Source: Rhizophagus irregularis
Taxonomy: Eukaryota > Glomeromycota > Glomeromycetes > Glomerales > Glomeraceae
Direction: 5' to 3'
DNA length: 64,000 bases
Assembly: GCF_026210795.1 (NCBI RefSeq)
Contig: NC_089455.1
Location: 992,001-1,056,000, forward strand
Below the pieces are notes generated by a model. The model did no database searches. It worked only from the letters and a program-made list of their open reading frames with translations, and was not told the DNA's origin. The number at the start of each line of letters is the position of its first letter. Position 1 is the first letter of the stretch. Positions 47,391-59,873 of the stretch are shown in pieces. The position numbers and the translations under genes were made by a program.

Positions 47391-50300
47391 TTAAAGTACA
47401 TCACTAAATTGTTGCCTGTTTATATTATCCTCAGAATTTCTGTGATAAGAACTTTCAAATTCGGCAACATCCACCAACTTTCTTACATGCCCTTCAGCAA
47501 CTTGTATCAATTTATATATATCTTCTATTTGATTATGAAGATTTTGTGAAGAAATTGGTTTAGACTTGAAATGATGTCCATCTTCAGAATTAATTTGTGA
47601 GGAAGATAAAACTTCAGACGATGTAGTATGATCTGTTTGTTCCGAATTGGATGTGTGAAACGCACTCTGTCTCTTCTCAGCTTCATCATACATTTTTGAT
47701 CTTTCTTGTAACCACTGCCAAAGGGGATTATCTTTTTCATCTTCAAATCGCTCAACAAACAATGGGGTATATTCTCGATGTTCATATGATTTAGAGAAAA
47801 GGTCACTACCTCTTCTATTATTCATACTGTCAAGTTTATGTCCAATATTTCGAAGCGTTAGCCAATTGTTAATATTGTTAATTACCAAAATTAATAGTAT
47901 TAACAACATTATGATATTTGAGGAGGGCATTGTGATATTTTTAATCAATGAATTTAGAATCGATGACAATATATTCGTCACAACATTCCAAATATTATTC
48001 TGATGTTGTACTGTTACTGATTCATTTTCTTGTAAGTTCGATACTTCTGTATTCGCTGGACGAATGCGATCTTTAGGTCGCGTATGTGCTCTCTTAAGTG
48101 ATGCCTTTTCATCCACTGCTTCAGAATCAACAGTTTCTTCTTGAGCTGGAGCTCCTGATTCTTCTCCAAATTCTGAAGGATGAGCTGCAATATATTTTTT
48201 AATAGCTTGTGCAAGTTCTTTCCAATATGTTTGCTGTCCATCGATACAAGCCCTTTCGATTGTCCCTAGTTAAAAATTTTTTTATCGCAATTTTCTTATT
48301 AGCAATTTTGACGAAACAAAAATTGTTTATTAGAAGCATTTCTTATTTACCTTTCAACCAGCTTGATTTTGACCATTCTACAGAACAGGTAACAATTAAT
48401 CTGGATTCATTAGCTCCCGCCCACATAATACATATTCTGGTTTTTACGCAAAAACTACTTCCAGATGGTACATCGGGTGTAGTTGTTGTTGACGCATTGG
48501 TAACATAATTGTCAAAATCTCGATGTTGACATTCATCTTTGATAATGCATTTAGTACTCTTGGGACCTAGATTTTAGAATCATGTTTATTATCTCAACTT
48601 TTATTTTATAATTATTATATTATATTTCTCACCTATAGAATTGTTTAATGGCTTTATATAACTTTGTGATCTTGTCCATGTACAACTTTCGGTATTCCAT
48701 TCTCCAATTTCGACATCTTTTTTTTACAGAAATAATATGTTAAATATCACAAAAGGTCATAAAATAAAGAAAATATAATTTATGATTTCGTTACCTGTAC
48801 ACTTTTCTTCTTCTGTAAGGTATCGTTTCAAAAATTCACTCGTGAAAAGCAAATTAAAAATCTTTTCAACGCTACCAGTAAATTTTGTATCCAATGATAC
48901 ATTATTATAATGTTGTCCTTTTTTCAAACAAGCACATTGAGTAGATCGACGTTTTTTAATATTATTGTTTGCTGTGTGACGAGGTTGGTTTCGAGGGGAC
49001 ACGGGATGATATTTTTCTATACGTTTTGAATCAGCAATGTCAGCATCAAATAATTGCAACTCAGCATCAGACTTTGATCTTTGACGCTGTATCTTTTGTC
49101 CTTTTGTTATTTCACTAGAACTAACAAAATCACGCTTTTTCGGGGAAGGAGGTAATGATTGAAATAAACTATCAACTTTTTCTTGATGTAACGTATTATC
49201 ATCATCCAAAAATAATGCCGAATTCGAAGATCCACGCATTAATCTCATTGGATCAAGCGTTAATCTTGGTAAGGCGAATTTCTTACGAGGACCTCTTTGT
49301 GAAGTTGTTGATTTTCCTGATCGCATACGATAAAATTTTCATACATCAAATAAAGATATACACTATTGGACTACTTATATTTCCCAATAATAATTTGAAT
49401 ATCCTGTAACATTCACTATTTTCTAATTACTCCATTGTATGGTAGAAAAAAAAAGAACATACCTTCATCATCGCCATCATCACTAGACGTAAAACCATCA
49501 CCACCTGATGTTTCTGAAGCATCGGAACATTTTTGACTTGTTCCATATTCAGATTCGGTAAGGGAGGTCATCGGAAGAGATGGATGAACCTGCTTCCACA
49601 ATGCAAACAACAAATCATAAACGCTATCCCTTGAAAGGAACGTCGTAAAGAAATGCTAATGTAATGTAACAAAAAATTAAAAGAAATTTCATACAAAAAA
49701 AAAAATAATAATAATAAAATAAATAAATAAATAATCTTATAACTTACTTTAGCATGCAGTGTAGATATTTGAATTGCATTAGGTATGACATATGCTGTCA
49801 TCCTTTTTTCAATTGAAACAATATCAGAAAACGCAATCACCAACTGCAACGAACGGAATAGATTTAGTATCTGTCAGGTATAAATAAGTATATAACAACT
49901 ATGATTTACATACGTTTGTAACCCATCCAAAAATATTTGCATTGAAACACACATGATTTGCAGAAACATATAATCGTCCTTGTACAAGGATTTCCTTCTG
50001 TAAAGCACATCCATAATCTTCAAATATAATAAATATATTTCGAATTAATAAATGCCTAATTGATGGAATGATAGAATTTTCCTCACCTACCATTTATAAG
50101 AAAATCTTCTTCCGGAACACTTCTAAATAAGGCATGAAATTCTGCATTCCTTCTTGGAGCAGCAGGAACGTGACCATTCAGTGGTGGAGATTCGATTAAG
50201 TTTTCATCAAAAACATTTACACTAGGTCTTTTCCTCTGTTTTGATGACTTTGCAGAATTTGACTTTGTAGGTAAACGAAACTTTTTTGAAGAATTTGAAT

Positions 50301-50778
50301 CACTCAAAAGTAATGAATCACTTCGATCGGTTAAATTGGCATTTGAAGCATTAGGTATTTGTGAAGCAATATCACCAGCTATAGGTGTGGTAAGTTCATC
50401 GTCAAACTCACGGTCAAAATGTTCAATTTTCAAAGAAGTAACAGAATTACTAGGTGAAATAGAAATAGAAGGTTGAATTATGATTGGCGTGGTATCTACT
50501 GGTTCCACCGTTCCTGCCAAGTTTTCTTGCAACGACGTAGACGAATCAACGTTTACATCCAATTGTTTATTTTCGTCTTTTGGTGTTGATATAGGAGTAG
50601 GAAAGGGATAATTTCCGTTGGTTTCGTTAAGTCTTGTATTACCTAACAAGTCTGTTTTATCACTTTGTTTTTGTGGAGAACCGTTTGTGCCGTCCCTAGA
50701 TTGTTCACTATCCGAGTTATTCCTAGATAATGTGTCTCTTATAGTAGAAGGCAAAGCGGTTTTCGCAATTGATAACAT
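47391..50778 (-). CDS. GRAM-VASt sterol-transfer protein (Lam/Ltc/Aster family), 8 exons
   Basis: About 925 residues. Exons in transcript order: 50778-50091, 50017-49914, 49843-49748, 49655-49463, 49316-48795, 48716-48633, 48566-48351, 48265-47391. After a Ser-rich disordered N-terminus, the GRAM domain begins near EFHALFRSVPEEDFL and includes LVQGRLYVSANHVCFNANIF and LVIAFSDIVSIEKR. The VASt domain starts at VEKIFNLLFTSEFLKRYL and includes EIGEWNTESCTWTRSQSYIK, PLNNSIGPKSTKC and FCVKTRICIMWAG. A hydrophobic helix (IIMLLILLILVI, about residue 750) anchors it, followed by a ~150-residue tail. The family sits in the endoplasmic reticulum at membrane contact sites and moves sterols, as yeast Lam1-6 and animal GRAMD1. 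Phases agree at all seven introns. Confidence 0.92.
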
Positions 50779-53428
50779 TTAAAACAAAAGTGTATAAAGA
50801 AGATTGTTAGAAGTTGGAAAGACTGAGCGAACTGGGCAAAGTTTTTAATAATTTTGATCAAGAATGTTTGTTGGGAGCACAACGCTCGGTTTATTTATGT
50901 AAACTAATGAGAGTGTGACATTTAATGGCTTTTTTGTTATTAAACATTGATTTTTTCAGTATAAAAACAATGCAGTCATAATTACATATAAAATCTTTTT
51001 TGCATAAAGGTAAGACGATCTCACGGTGGATAATCGTTGGCAAAACGCCATACGGTAATACATCTGAATTTCATTATGTTTTCTATTTTAGCAAAAGATA
51101 ATCGCAAAATATTGGCATCTAAAAATAAGTTAAGAATTTTACTATGGAAAAAAATGACGACACCAAGCAGCAAATGAGACTCCCCTCCCTAAAATTCTTA
51201 AATTCCCAAAGGTAATCTCATGAATTCTTTTCGGTTGTACAATAAACTGGGGAAATGAAAATCATTGTAATCTTGATGGTTATATGGTTATATGGCTTTT
51301 TTTTTTATTAATTACGGAAATTCCTTTAATTGAAATGGCTTGGCAATATCAGTAAAAAATGCAAACAAAAAAATCTAGTATATTAATTATATTATTTATA
51401 AGCAAAAGATTTTTTTATTACCAGATTTACAACCGTATTATAATTTTAGATTTTATAATGAGACTTGCTATATATCGCCTAATTATATAATTATATTAAA
51501 ATAAATTATTAATGAACCTTTTCCGGGAATTTTCTTATTATTTTATTGGTTTATTAATTATTATCAATTTGAAGGTTAATTAATTCGTTATTCGTTATCT
51601 GTTAATAGCATATAGATTTTATTATATTAGTAATATTTTTTTTTAGAAAATGTAGTTTTAAATGTTTTAAATACTTCAACAAGGATTAAATATGAGCCAA
51701 TATAACAAAAAGATAGCCTTAATTTATCTCACCCTGCACATCATAAAATACCACGCCCCCACGGGTATAATTCAGGGTAAATTTGATCAGTTGGGGGGTA
51801 TCGATATTGAATATGACAGTATGATTACAAATCAACTATACTATATATACCGTCAACGAAGTAAGGTTATATGAAAATATTATAGAATATTACAAAAGTA
51901 AAAAAAGTAATACAATATTGAGGTCATATTAAGTTTTTTATGTGTGTATTTATTAGATGTCATTTTAAAAATTGTTAGGAATTGCTAAAAATATGGAACT
52001 TATTAAAAGAAATGAACATTTTATAAAACCAAATTACAATTATTAAATTATATAAAGTTATAGAATAAAAGTTAATAGTAAAATGATTAAATTTATATAT
52101 TTTTATATCTAATGAAATACCTGTATATATTTATACTGAAGAAATATAATATAAAAATTAATATATATTAGGATATTAAATATTAGTAGTATTAAGTTTG
52201 AACCCTTGAAAAACTGTAATTTGGCAAGAATTTTAGATTTAGATTTGAAATATTTTTATATATAAAAAAAAAAGTAATTATACAATTTAATATATTTTAG
52301 GTCAAAGAATTCAAATAATTTCAGATATAATTTTGGATATTAAGTAAATTAATTTGTTTACTATAAAAGATAATTTCAGATTTCAGATTTTAATAAGATA
52401 TAACTTTACTATAAAAATCAATTTCAAAGCTATCTATAGGCTAAACTGAACTGATGGAATTAATAATTTAATTTAACTTAAGAGTTTTCAAATTGCAGTT
52501 TGATTTAACTTGAAAAATTTCAAGTTGCAATCTGATTTAATCTGAAAATTTCAAATTAATAGAATTGTAAAATCAATAGTAATTTTGCAAATATTATTAT
52601 TTATTTAATATTATTAAATTAAACTGAATTTTCAAGTTGTGATCTAGTTTGACTTGAAAGTTTCAAGTTGTCAATTCAGTTTAATTTAACTTGAATTTTA
52701 TCAATTAATTTTAATTTTAAATAAAATCAAATTGAATTTTTAATAATATTAATATTAAGATTTAATTGTAATAAAAAAAGTAACATTTATAACATAATTA
52801 TTAAAAAAGGAAAAAAAATAGGTAAGATCTTACTGTATATTATACTTAATAAAATTATATAATTTATAATATAATAATTTAATTGGCTATTAAATCTGAT
52901 GACATATAATATAATATATCTGATATATTATTATTCTAAATATTATTTAAAATCTTTTAATTGCTAAATAAAATTATAAAGTAAATATAAATAAATATAA
53001 AAATAATAAAATATAATTTTAAAAAAATTCTATAAAAGTATAATATATAAAGGTTTTGTTTTTTATTACATCTGCGTTATATCATATCCCTATAATATAT
53101 TACATATAAAAGTCATAAATAATATTCTAAATCCTTTTTGATATATTAAAAAAACTTGTAAAGCAGTCAAAAATATATATAATATAAGGTTTTTTATATC
53201 AGAATTTTTTAAAAAATAGGAAATCTTAATAAAGTTATATGATCAAAATGATCAATATAATTAATATATAAAGATTACCAAAAAGAGAAATGTGATATAT
53301 TGCAGATTTTATTTTATTTTTTTTTTGCTTTTTAATTATTAATATAAATATTATATAAGATAACTTTACATTATAAAAACTTTAATAATAAAATAAATAT
53401 TTTGCCAAATAAAACATATATTAATAAA
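50779..53428. other. Gene-poor AT-rich region
   Basis: The first ~200 bp are the promoter side of the Lam-type gene. The remainder is AT-rich. A GC-richer island at about 51690-51880 has a 60-codon frame that matches nothing known. At about 52490-52700 short motifs such as TTTCAAGTTG and AACTTGAAA alternate in both orientations, a degenerate foldback repeat. No gene is called. Confidence 0.5.
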
Positions 53429-53850
53429 CACAGGTCGAAAAGTGAAAAATCAGGCACCAATCGGTGACTGATAAGCATTTTTGCCAAATGTATCGCCCAA
53501 TCGAGGCAGTTTGCTAACTTTTGATCCAGTGATCAGAAAAGATGAAATATAGCTCATTGGAATCGTCTCAACATTACGAATCTAATGGTAGTAAAATCGC
53601 ATTTCTAGGATTAATAATTGATGAGAAATTAAGTAAAATATAAAAATAAAAATGTATCATTTATATTTTATTTAATTTTTTATTAACTATTAATCCTAGA
53701 GATGCGATTTTACTACCATTAGATCCGTCTTGTTGATTGGTTCGATTCCAATGAGTTATATTTCATTCTTTTCTGATCATTGGATCAAAAGTTAGCAAAC
53801 TGCCTGATTGGTGACTGATTGATGCCTGATTTTTCACTTTTCGACCTGTG
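53429..53850. mobile_element. Snap-back MITE, 422 bp with ~190-bp inverted arms
   Basis: The first 28 bp (CACAGGTCGAAAAGTG, then AAAAATCAGGCA) are repeated exactly on the opposite strand at the right end (53823-53850). The arms continue inwards for about 190 bp with few mismatches (for example AGTTTGCTAACTTTTGATCC, ATCTAATGGTAGTAAAATCG) around an AT-rich centre. There is no coding sequence. CACAG ends with possible AAA direct repeats outside (3 bp) would suit the CACTA/CMC superfamily, but a 3-bp A-run is weak evidence. Confidence 0.85.
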
Positions 53851-54689
53851 AAATATTCTGTATTTAAAAAAAAAAGTTTTTATAATTTATTATTTTAAAA
53901 GTAAAATTTAAAATTTATAAATTTTTTTACAATTTTAATTTTATAATTCTGATTAGAATTAAATAATTAGTATATAAAATAATTTTTTTTGAAATAAAAA
54001 TGAGATTAAATATTACATATAGATAAAATTGATACCTTAATTATTTTTTAATATATAAAAATATAGAATTACAGTTGTAAATTGTAAGTTACAATTAGTA
54101 ACTAAAATCTAATTGCTATATATATAAGTGAAATTTAAATTTATTCTTTTAAAAATATTATAAAAAAATATATTAATTGAATTAAATTGATTGATAAAAT
54201 TAATAAACTAATTATTAAAATACAATAAAAGTAATAATAAATAACAATATATATTTCATTATTTTTTATAATAATAAAAAATTCAAATAATTAAAATTAA
54301 TTAGTTTATATAAATTATAAAATAGGATATAAAATAAATTTTTTACTAATTATCTATTAATAAAGTCAAATTATGATTTATTTTATATATATCTAAAATT
54401 CTATTTTAAAAAATTATTACAATTTGCAACTTATAATGCATACATAAGTTTTTTTACAGTAAAAAAAATTATTAAATTATTTTAATGAATGCAGTATGTC
54501 AAATGCATAGTTTTTTTGATGGGCAGTCAAAATTTTTATTATACCCATTTAGACTATTTTGATCAACAATAAACTATTTTATTTCCTACACTCTTTCTCT
54601 CTTAGCTTACTCTTTCCTTACACTCTTTCCCTTTTCATCAAATATTACTATCCTTTACTCTTTTCCTTTCTATAAATACAATTAATATA

Positions 54690-57430
54690 AGCGATTCAGA
54701 ATCTTTTTCAAGTGATGATGAGTTTTTTCCCACTGATTTTCCTGAAAATATAACAAAAGATAGTGATTCTAGTGATGGCGAAGATTATACATGCCACCCA
54801 AATTATTTTGGGCTGCCATAATTATAAGTGAAATCCCAAATTCAATTATAGCATCCCAAATTATTTTGGCACTTTACATAGTAAATTATATATAAACTAA
54901 ATGAATTACGGCATCCCAAATTATAATTATGGCATCCCAAAATAATTTGGGCAGCATGTATAGCGAAAATGATGATTTCTATTCTTATAATATAAGTAGT
55001 TCAACTTTAACATTAGATGTTGGATTAACATTTTCCTTTTAGAAGATAGCTTTTCAACATATTAAATAATGAGTTCATCAACAAGGTTTTTTTGTTTGTA
55101 AAGGAAGATTAGAAAAAGTGCAATCTGAACAAAGAAAACAAACAATTGTGTATCATTGTGAAGAAGTTCCTAATATTAAGCCAAATAAATAAACAAAATC
55201 ATGTTATACAAATTGTAAGTGGTATGTTAACCTTTCTAGACCAATAAAAAACAATCCTAACTTTTTGATTTTTGTTACTACACTTTTAAATGAACACTCT
55301 GGTCATAATTTAGATGTTTCTGCATGTCATTTTGAAGCATTTAAAGCTTTTACAAAGCCTATGTTAAAAGATATTGAATGGATGTCTATACATGATTATT
55401 TGAAATCATTGGCAATTAAACGTATGTTAAAAGCCAAATATAACAGAAAAGTTTATAATCAAGACCTTTACAAAGTGATTTACAAGTATCATCATAACAA
55501 TAATACATATGGTAATGATGTTTTATAAGTTTTTGAATACCTTGAAAAATGTAAAGATGATGATTCACATTGGATAATTTATAAAGATTAGGACCATGAA
55601 ACTAATACACTGATGAAGCTTTTTTGGATGAGTCCTAAGTAACAAGAAACTTAGTGTTTATATAGTGATGTAGTTCTTAATGACAATACCTTAAAAACAA
55701 ATCATTATGATATGTTTCTTTCATTTTTTGTAGCAATTGATAACAATATGAAGTCACGAATTATAGTTCAAGTATTAATGAATTAGGAAACTAAGAAAGC
55801 ATACAGTTGGATTCTGCAATATACAATAGATGCAACAAGATTAATGCCAAAAGTATTTGTAACAGATGCTGATCCCGGTATGGACACAGCAATTCAATTA
55901 AAATATCCTTCTACATTTGCAATTCACTGTATTTAGTATATTAGATAAAATCTACTATTGCGTTTGAAATCAAAACTTGGTGGATCATTTAACCAATTCA
56001 AAAATGATTTTTATGAATGTCGAAATAGTTTAGACTTTAAAGCAAGAAGTGTTTGAAAAACGTTGGCAAGATTTACTTGCTAACTATCCAAATGCAGTTA
56101 GTTATCTTAAGAAAGTTCTTTATCCATCAAAAACTTCTTAGACACATGCATTTAGTACTAATATCTTTACAATAGATATACAAATTACATTACGTAGTGA
56201 ATCAGTTAATGGTACCTTTAAACGTCTTTTGTACAATTCAAATAGCACACTAGTAGATATACTTCTTAAAGTTGAGGAACGATTAGAAGAGAAGCAAGAT
56301 AATTAAGATTACGTGAACTGGCATAATACTCTTTTAATTATCCAGTCTACAACTATTGCATCAAATGCTTTTAGTGATATAATCAGTGAACTTAAAGAAT
56401 TTACTACATTTCCAATTCAAAAAATTCATTACAATGAAATGGAATTGGCATTTAATTATGATGCAAAACTTTTAGATCGATCTTGTATTATTAATGAAGA
56501 TTTAAAGGTTAGAAATTTCAAAGCATGATAATAAATATTCATTTGAAATATACTTATCTAATCACATTTTATTTACCAAATTAAATTTTTAGGATTGGTC
56601 ATTTTATTGAGAAATAAGAAATAAGACAAGTTATATTTCAAAACCTTTTGTCATCATATAATGAAACAACTATTAAATGTCTTTGGGAAGTTAATTATTT
56701 AACTTCTTTTGAAGTACATCACTTGGTTATTTTATTGAATAATAGAATATACAAATGTTTGTGTATGTCTCTAGTAACCTGTGGAATGATCTGCAGACAC
56801 TATTTTAGTGTAATGTTACGAACTTCAGATGCACAATTTCATATTGGATTTCTTAATCAATGCTGGTTTATTTCAAATCAATTGGATTTTAGAAAGCAAC
56901 CTTTTTATCCTGCTACGAAATTTAAAAGTGAATCAAACGCTTAATTTTTAGCTCTTAGTAATACCATATCTGATTTTTCTAACTCAACAGATGAAGTTTC
57001 TAAACTTAATATTAATCAATATGCTTCTCTTAAAAAGCAACATCTATATAATGTTAATGTACGAGAGCTGACCAATCAAGCTAAGCAGATTGCTTGCAAA
57101 AGTTGTGATAAATTCTTTATTACTTTACTTGAGGAATATATTGACAAAAAAAACTGGAAAGCAATAAATTTACAACATATTGATGTATATAGTAGTCAAC
57201 ATCAAATCATAAATGAAGAAGTAGACCAAGAAAATGATAGAATTATTGGAAATCCTATAATCAGACATCCTAAAGGATGACCATCTGAAACTGCAAGATT
57301 TAAAGGACCTTTACAAACTTCAACTCAGTCTAATGAAGTTCCAACAGGTCAAAAATATAGTTTATGCAATAGAAATGGTCATAATCATGCTACATATCCA
57401 ATGAATCCAATCGAAAGAAAAGAAACAATG
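54690..57430 (+). pseudogene. Decayed FAR1-related Mutator-like (MULE) transposase
   Basis: Conceptual reading on the plus strand follows the FAR1-family transposase order, interrupted by many stops. An acidic N-terminus leads into a FAR1-type zinc region (YTNCKWYVNLSRP, TTLLNEHSGHNLDVS). The MULE core follows (LNDNTLKTNHYDMFLSFFVA, VFVTDADPGMDTAI, a second block FAIHCI), then SESVNGTFKRLLYNS, then a SWIM zinc finger (CLCMSLVTCGMICRH). Stops lie where the family has Gln or Trp, for example at about 55639 (TAA), 55651 (TAG) and 56140 (TAG), consistent with C-to-T and G-to-A changes. A MITE has inserted at 54788-54960. No terminal inverted repeats of this element could be set. It cannot make a working protein. 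Confidence 0.88.
54786..54962. mobile_element. MITE nested inside the MULE pseudogene
   Basis: An insertion of 169-173 bp with terminal inverted repeats of about 40 bp: CATGCCACCCAAATTATTTT at the left, and CATGCTGCCCAAATTATTTT on the other strand at the right. GGCATCCCAAA motifs recur internally. TATA stands on both sides (54786-54789 and 54959-54962). If TATA is the 4-bp target duplication, removing the element restores the host reading frame (GED-Y-SENDD); a plain TA duplication would not. No coding sequence. Confidence 0.85.
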
Positions 57431-57918
57431 AAGTATTGAATCATTAGATTTGTAATATTGAATTAAGGTAAGTGTTGAGTCAGATTAAAGTTAAGGTTGG
57501 GGTTAGGGTTAGGGTTAGGATTAGGATTAGGGTTAGAGTTAGGATTAGGATTAGGTTAGGGTTAGGGTTAGGGTTAGGTTGGTTTAGTTAAAATTTAAAA
57601 GTTTAAAATGCTAACTCAATTATTTTTTTTATTTTGTAGATATAAAGTATGAATTTGCATTTATTTATTAATATGTTATTATAATTGTTTACAATAAAAT
57701 TTATAAAATATTAGTTAGGTGCACATAGAATAATGTACGTGACTACGTGTTGCTATAATTTCTAATAAATTTTTTATATTTTTTATGCATGCGTAGAAAT
57801 AATAAGAGTTTAAAATTTTATATATAATTTATGCACCTCTGCACTTTGTGCAGATGCGTAGAAAAAAAAAACCTGATATTATATATATATATTTTTTAAT
57901 ATTTATATTTACAGATTA
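57431..57918. other. Spacer between MULE pseudogene and mariner element
   Basis: About 490 bp. It holds the telomere-like tract at 57491-57590, then AT-rich sequence with two related motifs, TGCGTAGAAA at about 57788 and 57855. No gene is visible. Confidence 0.5.
57491..57590. repeat. Interstitial telomere-type (TTAGGG)n repeats
   Basis: About 100 bp made of TTAGGG units mixed with variants TTAGGA, TTAGAG, TTAGG and TTGGGG, all in one orientation (G-rich strand is plus). TTAGGG is the telomere repeat of most filamentous fungi. Here it lies internally, between two transposon remnants, and is degenerate, so it is not a live chromosome end. Confidence 0.9.
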
Positions 57919-58101
57919 TCGCTATTTTCGATTTGGTTGAATCTGTACTATGTTGATCAATTATAATAAATTTACCAAAAACACCAAAAACACCCAAGTT
58001 ATTTGATTTGTTAATAAAAGCGTGACTCTTAAATGATTTTCAATTAAAATATGATATAAAAGGATAGTACCTGGCGCAGTTTGTACAATAAAATCCAAAA
58101 A

Positions 58102-59772
58102 ATGACGCGTGAATATCTACCTGCTAATTGCTACACTTGTAAAAAGTGTTTAATTTGTTTTACTTTAGACACTTGCAAGTGTGATAAAAGTGTGAAACCA
58201 ACAAGAGTAGGCAACCCACAACGCGGTCAACAAATTTATTCTCACGTTTTTACTCCCAACGAAGAACTGTAAACGGCAAACCAATTTCTTTTTTCTGCTA
58301 ACGAAAATTTTCAATACAATAGCAATTTTAACATTCCATTTTCTTTCACCTTTTGTTCTACTTGCAATAGTAAATTTCAAAGATTGAAAGGTAATGATAA
58401 GTTAGCTAAAAGAAAAGACATATATACTAAAAAAAAAATACTTGCTGAAAAAGAGGAGAAGATATTAGAAAAATCTACTAATAAAATGAATAGTATATCT
58501 ATTGATGTTGAAGATACTAAATCTAGTGATTTTGTTGATGGAGAAGATGAGGATGATATTTCTGAATTTTCTGAAGTTGAAGACTATGGAATTGATCAAA
58601 TCAAGTTACAAATAGCTATTGAAAAGAAGGGTAAGAAAACTTCTACTTCTAAAACTATAACCATCAAACCAGTTGAATATATTACTGTTATAGAAGGAAT
58701 CAATAATGCTGTTCAAAAAGCACTTAAGAATAGAAATATCAAGCCAGCAGATTACAGTATGTCATATAAAGCAGTAAATGCGCGTGGCCCTTCAAGTACA
58801 TTAGAAGATAAATTGGATTTTAATGAATTTATTGAAGATTATAAGAAAATCATTGCTGCAGGCAAGAAAGTGTCAATAATAATTGTAATTGGTGATGATT
58901 CTACAAATGAAAAAACAAAATCAAAGCGTTTAAAGGTAAGAAAGTTCTGAAGTTCAACTGTTTTTTTAGTTTTTTCAATATCTAATTTCATATTAAAAAT
59001 TTCAGGCTTCTGACAAAAGTGATTCCTCAGCTTCGATGAAGAAAGAAATCAAAGAATATTATCAAATTCTAAAAAGAAAAGAAAGTCGCGTGCTACTCAA
59101 GAAAATGATTTATCTAAAGAAGAACAAACAAGAGCGGGAATCTAGCTGCTTTATGTGAAAAATACAAGTGTGATATGCATAATACACCATGCTTTATTCA
59201 AGAAAATCGCCATTTACAACTAAATCCAGCTAGATTACAGCTTTGGGCACGTGAAATTGTAAGTAATTTTAATTATTAGCAAATTGATTTTGCATTTATT
59301 TCAATTCTAACCTCAATAAAAATTATAGCATAATAAAAATACTACTTATGACGTTCCTCAAACATTTCCAACATTCAATGCAGCATTGGGCACGTTGGTA
59401 AACAAAAATAATGATACACAAATACCAACTATAGCGTCTACTACATCTACTACACCTGTTAATCCTATTGTGATTCAAATGCCATATCCTTATTCTCATT
59501 CTCCTTCAAATACATCTATTCATCCAACATCTATTCATCCAATATCATCACCTACTACAAATCATGAATTACCTTCAGTTACTGAATTTTTTCTTAACTT
59601 AGATCAAAAATATAATTGTAATAATGTATATTCCAAATTTGAAAATGCTTTTTTAAAAGAAGAAATTACGGTAAATGCAATTAAAGATTTGACTGATGAA
59701 CAAATGGTAAAATTAGGAATTGTTAAAATTGGGTGGCAAAAAAACATTAGGCAAGCAGCACAAAGATATTGA
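58102..59772 (+). pseudogene. SAM-domain passenger gene of the mariner element, disrupted
   Basis: The reading starts MTREYLPANCYTCKKC with a Cys-rich N-terminus, then an in-frame TAA (58270-58272) where Gln (CAA) would fit, then ANQFLFSANENFQYN and IPFSFTFCSTCNSKFQRL. After an acidic/Lys-rich linker comes a domain of unknown type (KPVEYITVIEGINNAVQKAL). Introns at about 58936-59005 and 59259-59328 keep phase. In the middle exon two frameshifts lie near 59065 and 59140. The C-terminus is a SAM domain (VTEFFLNLDQKYN, ITVNAIKDLTDEQMVKLGIV, GWQKNIRQAA), a protein- or RNA-binding helical bundle. Proteins with this end are frequent in Rhizophagus. It lies wholly inside the element's inverted repeats and faces the transposase, so it appears to be cargo. 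Its role in transposition is unknown. Confidence 0.8.
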
Positions 59773-59873
59773 TTGATTAGTATATTTTTGTATTTCATTA
59801 TAAAATATAATAAAAAATTGTTTACTAATAAAATTGATATTCTAATTTTATTTTATTTTTTATAATAAATTTT

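Noticed and set aside
51692-51874. 60-codon frame in a GC-richer island
   Set aside because: No known family and no splice-linked extension; the island may be an old insertion.
57491-57590. A true chromosome end
   Set aside because: Non-telomeric sequence with element ends continues for more than 6 kb beyond the tract, and its units are degenerate.
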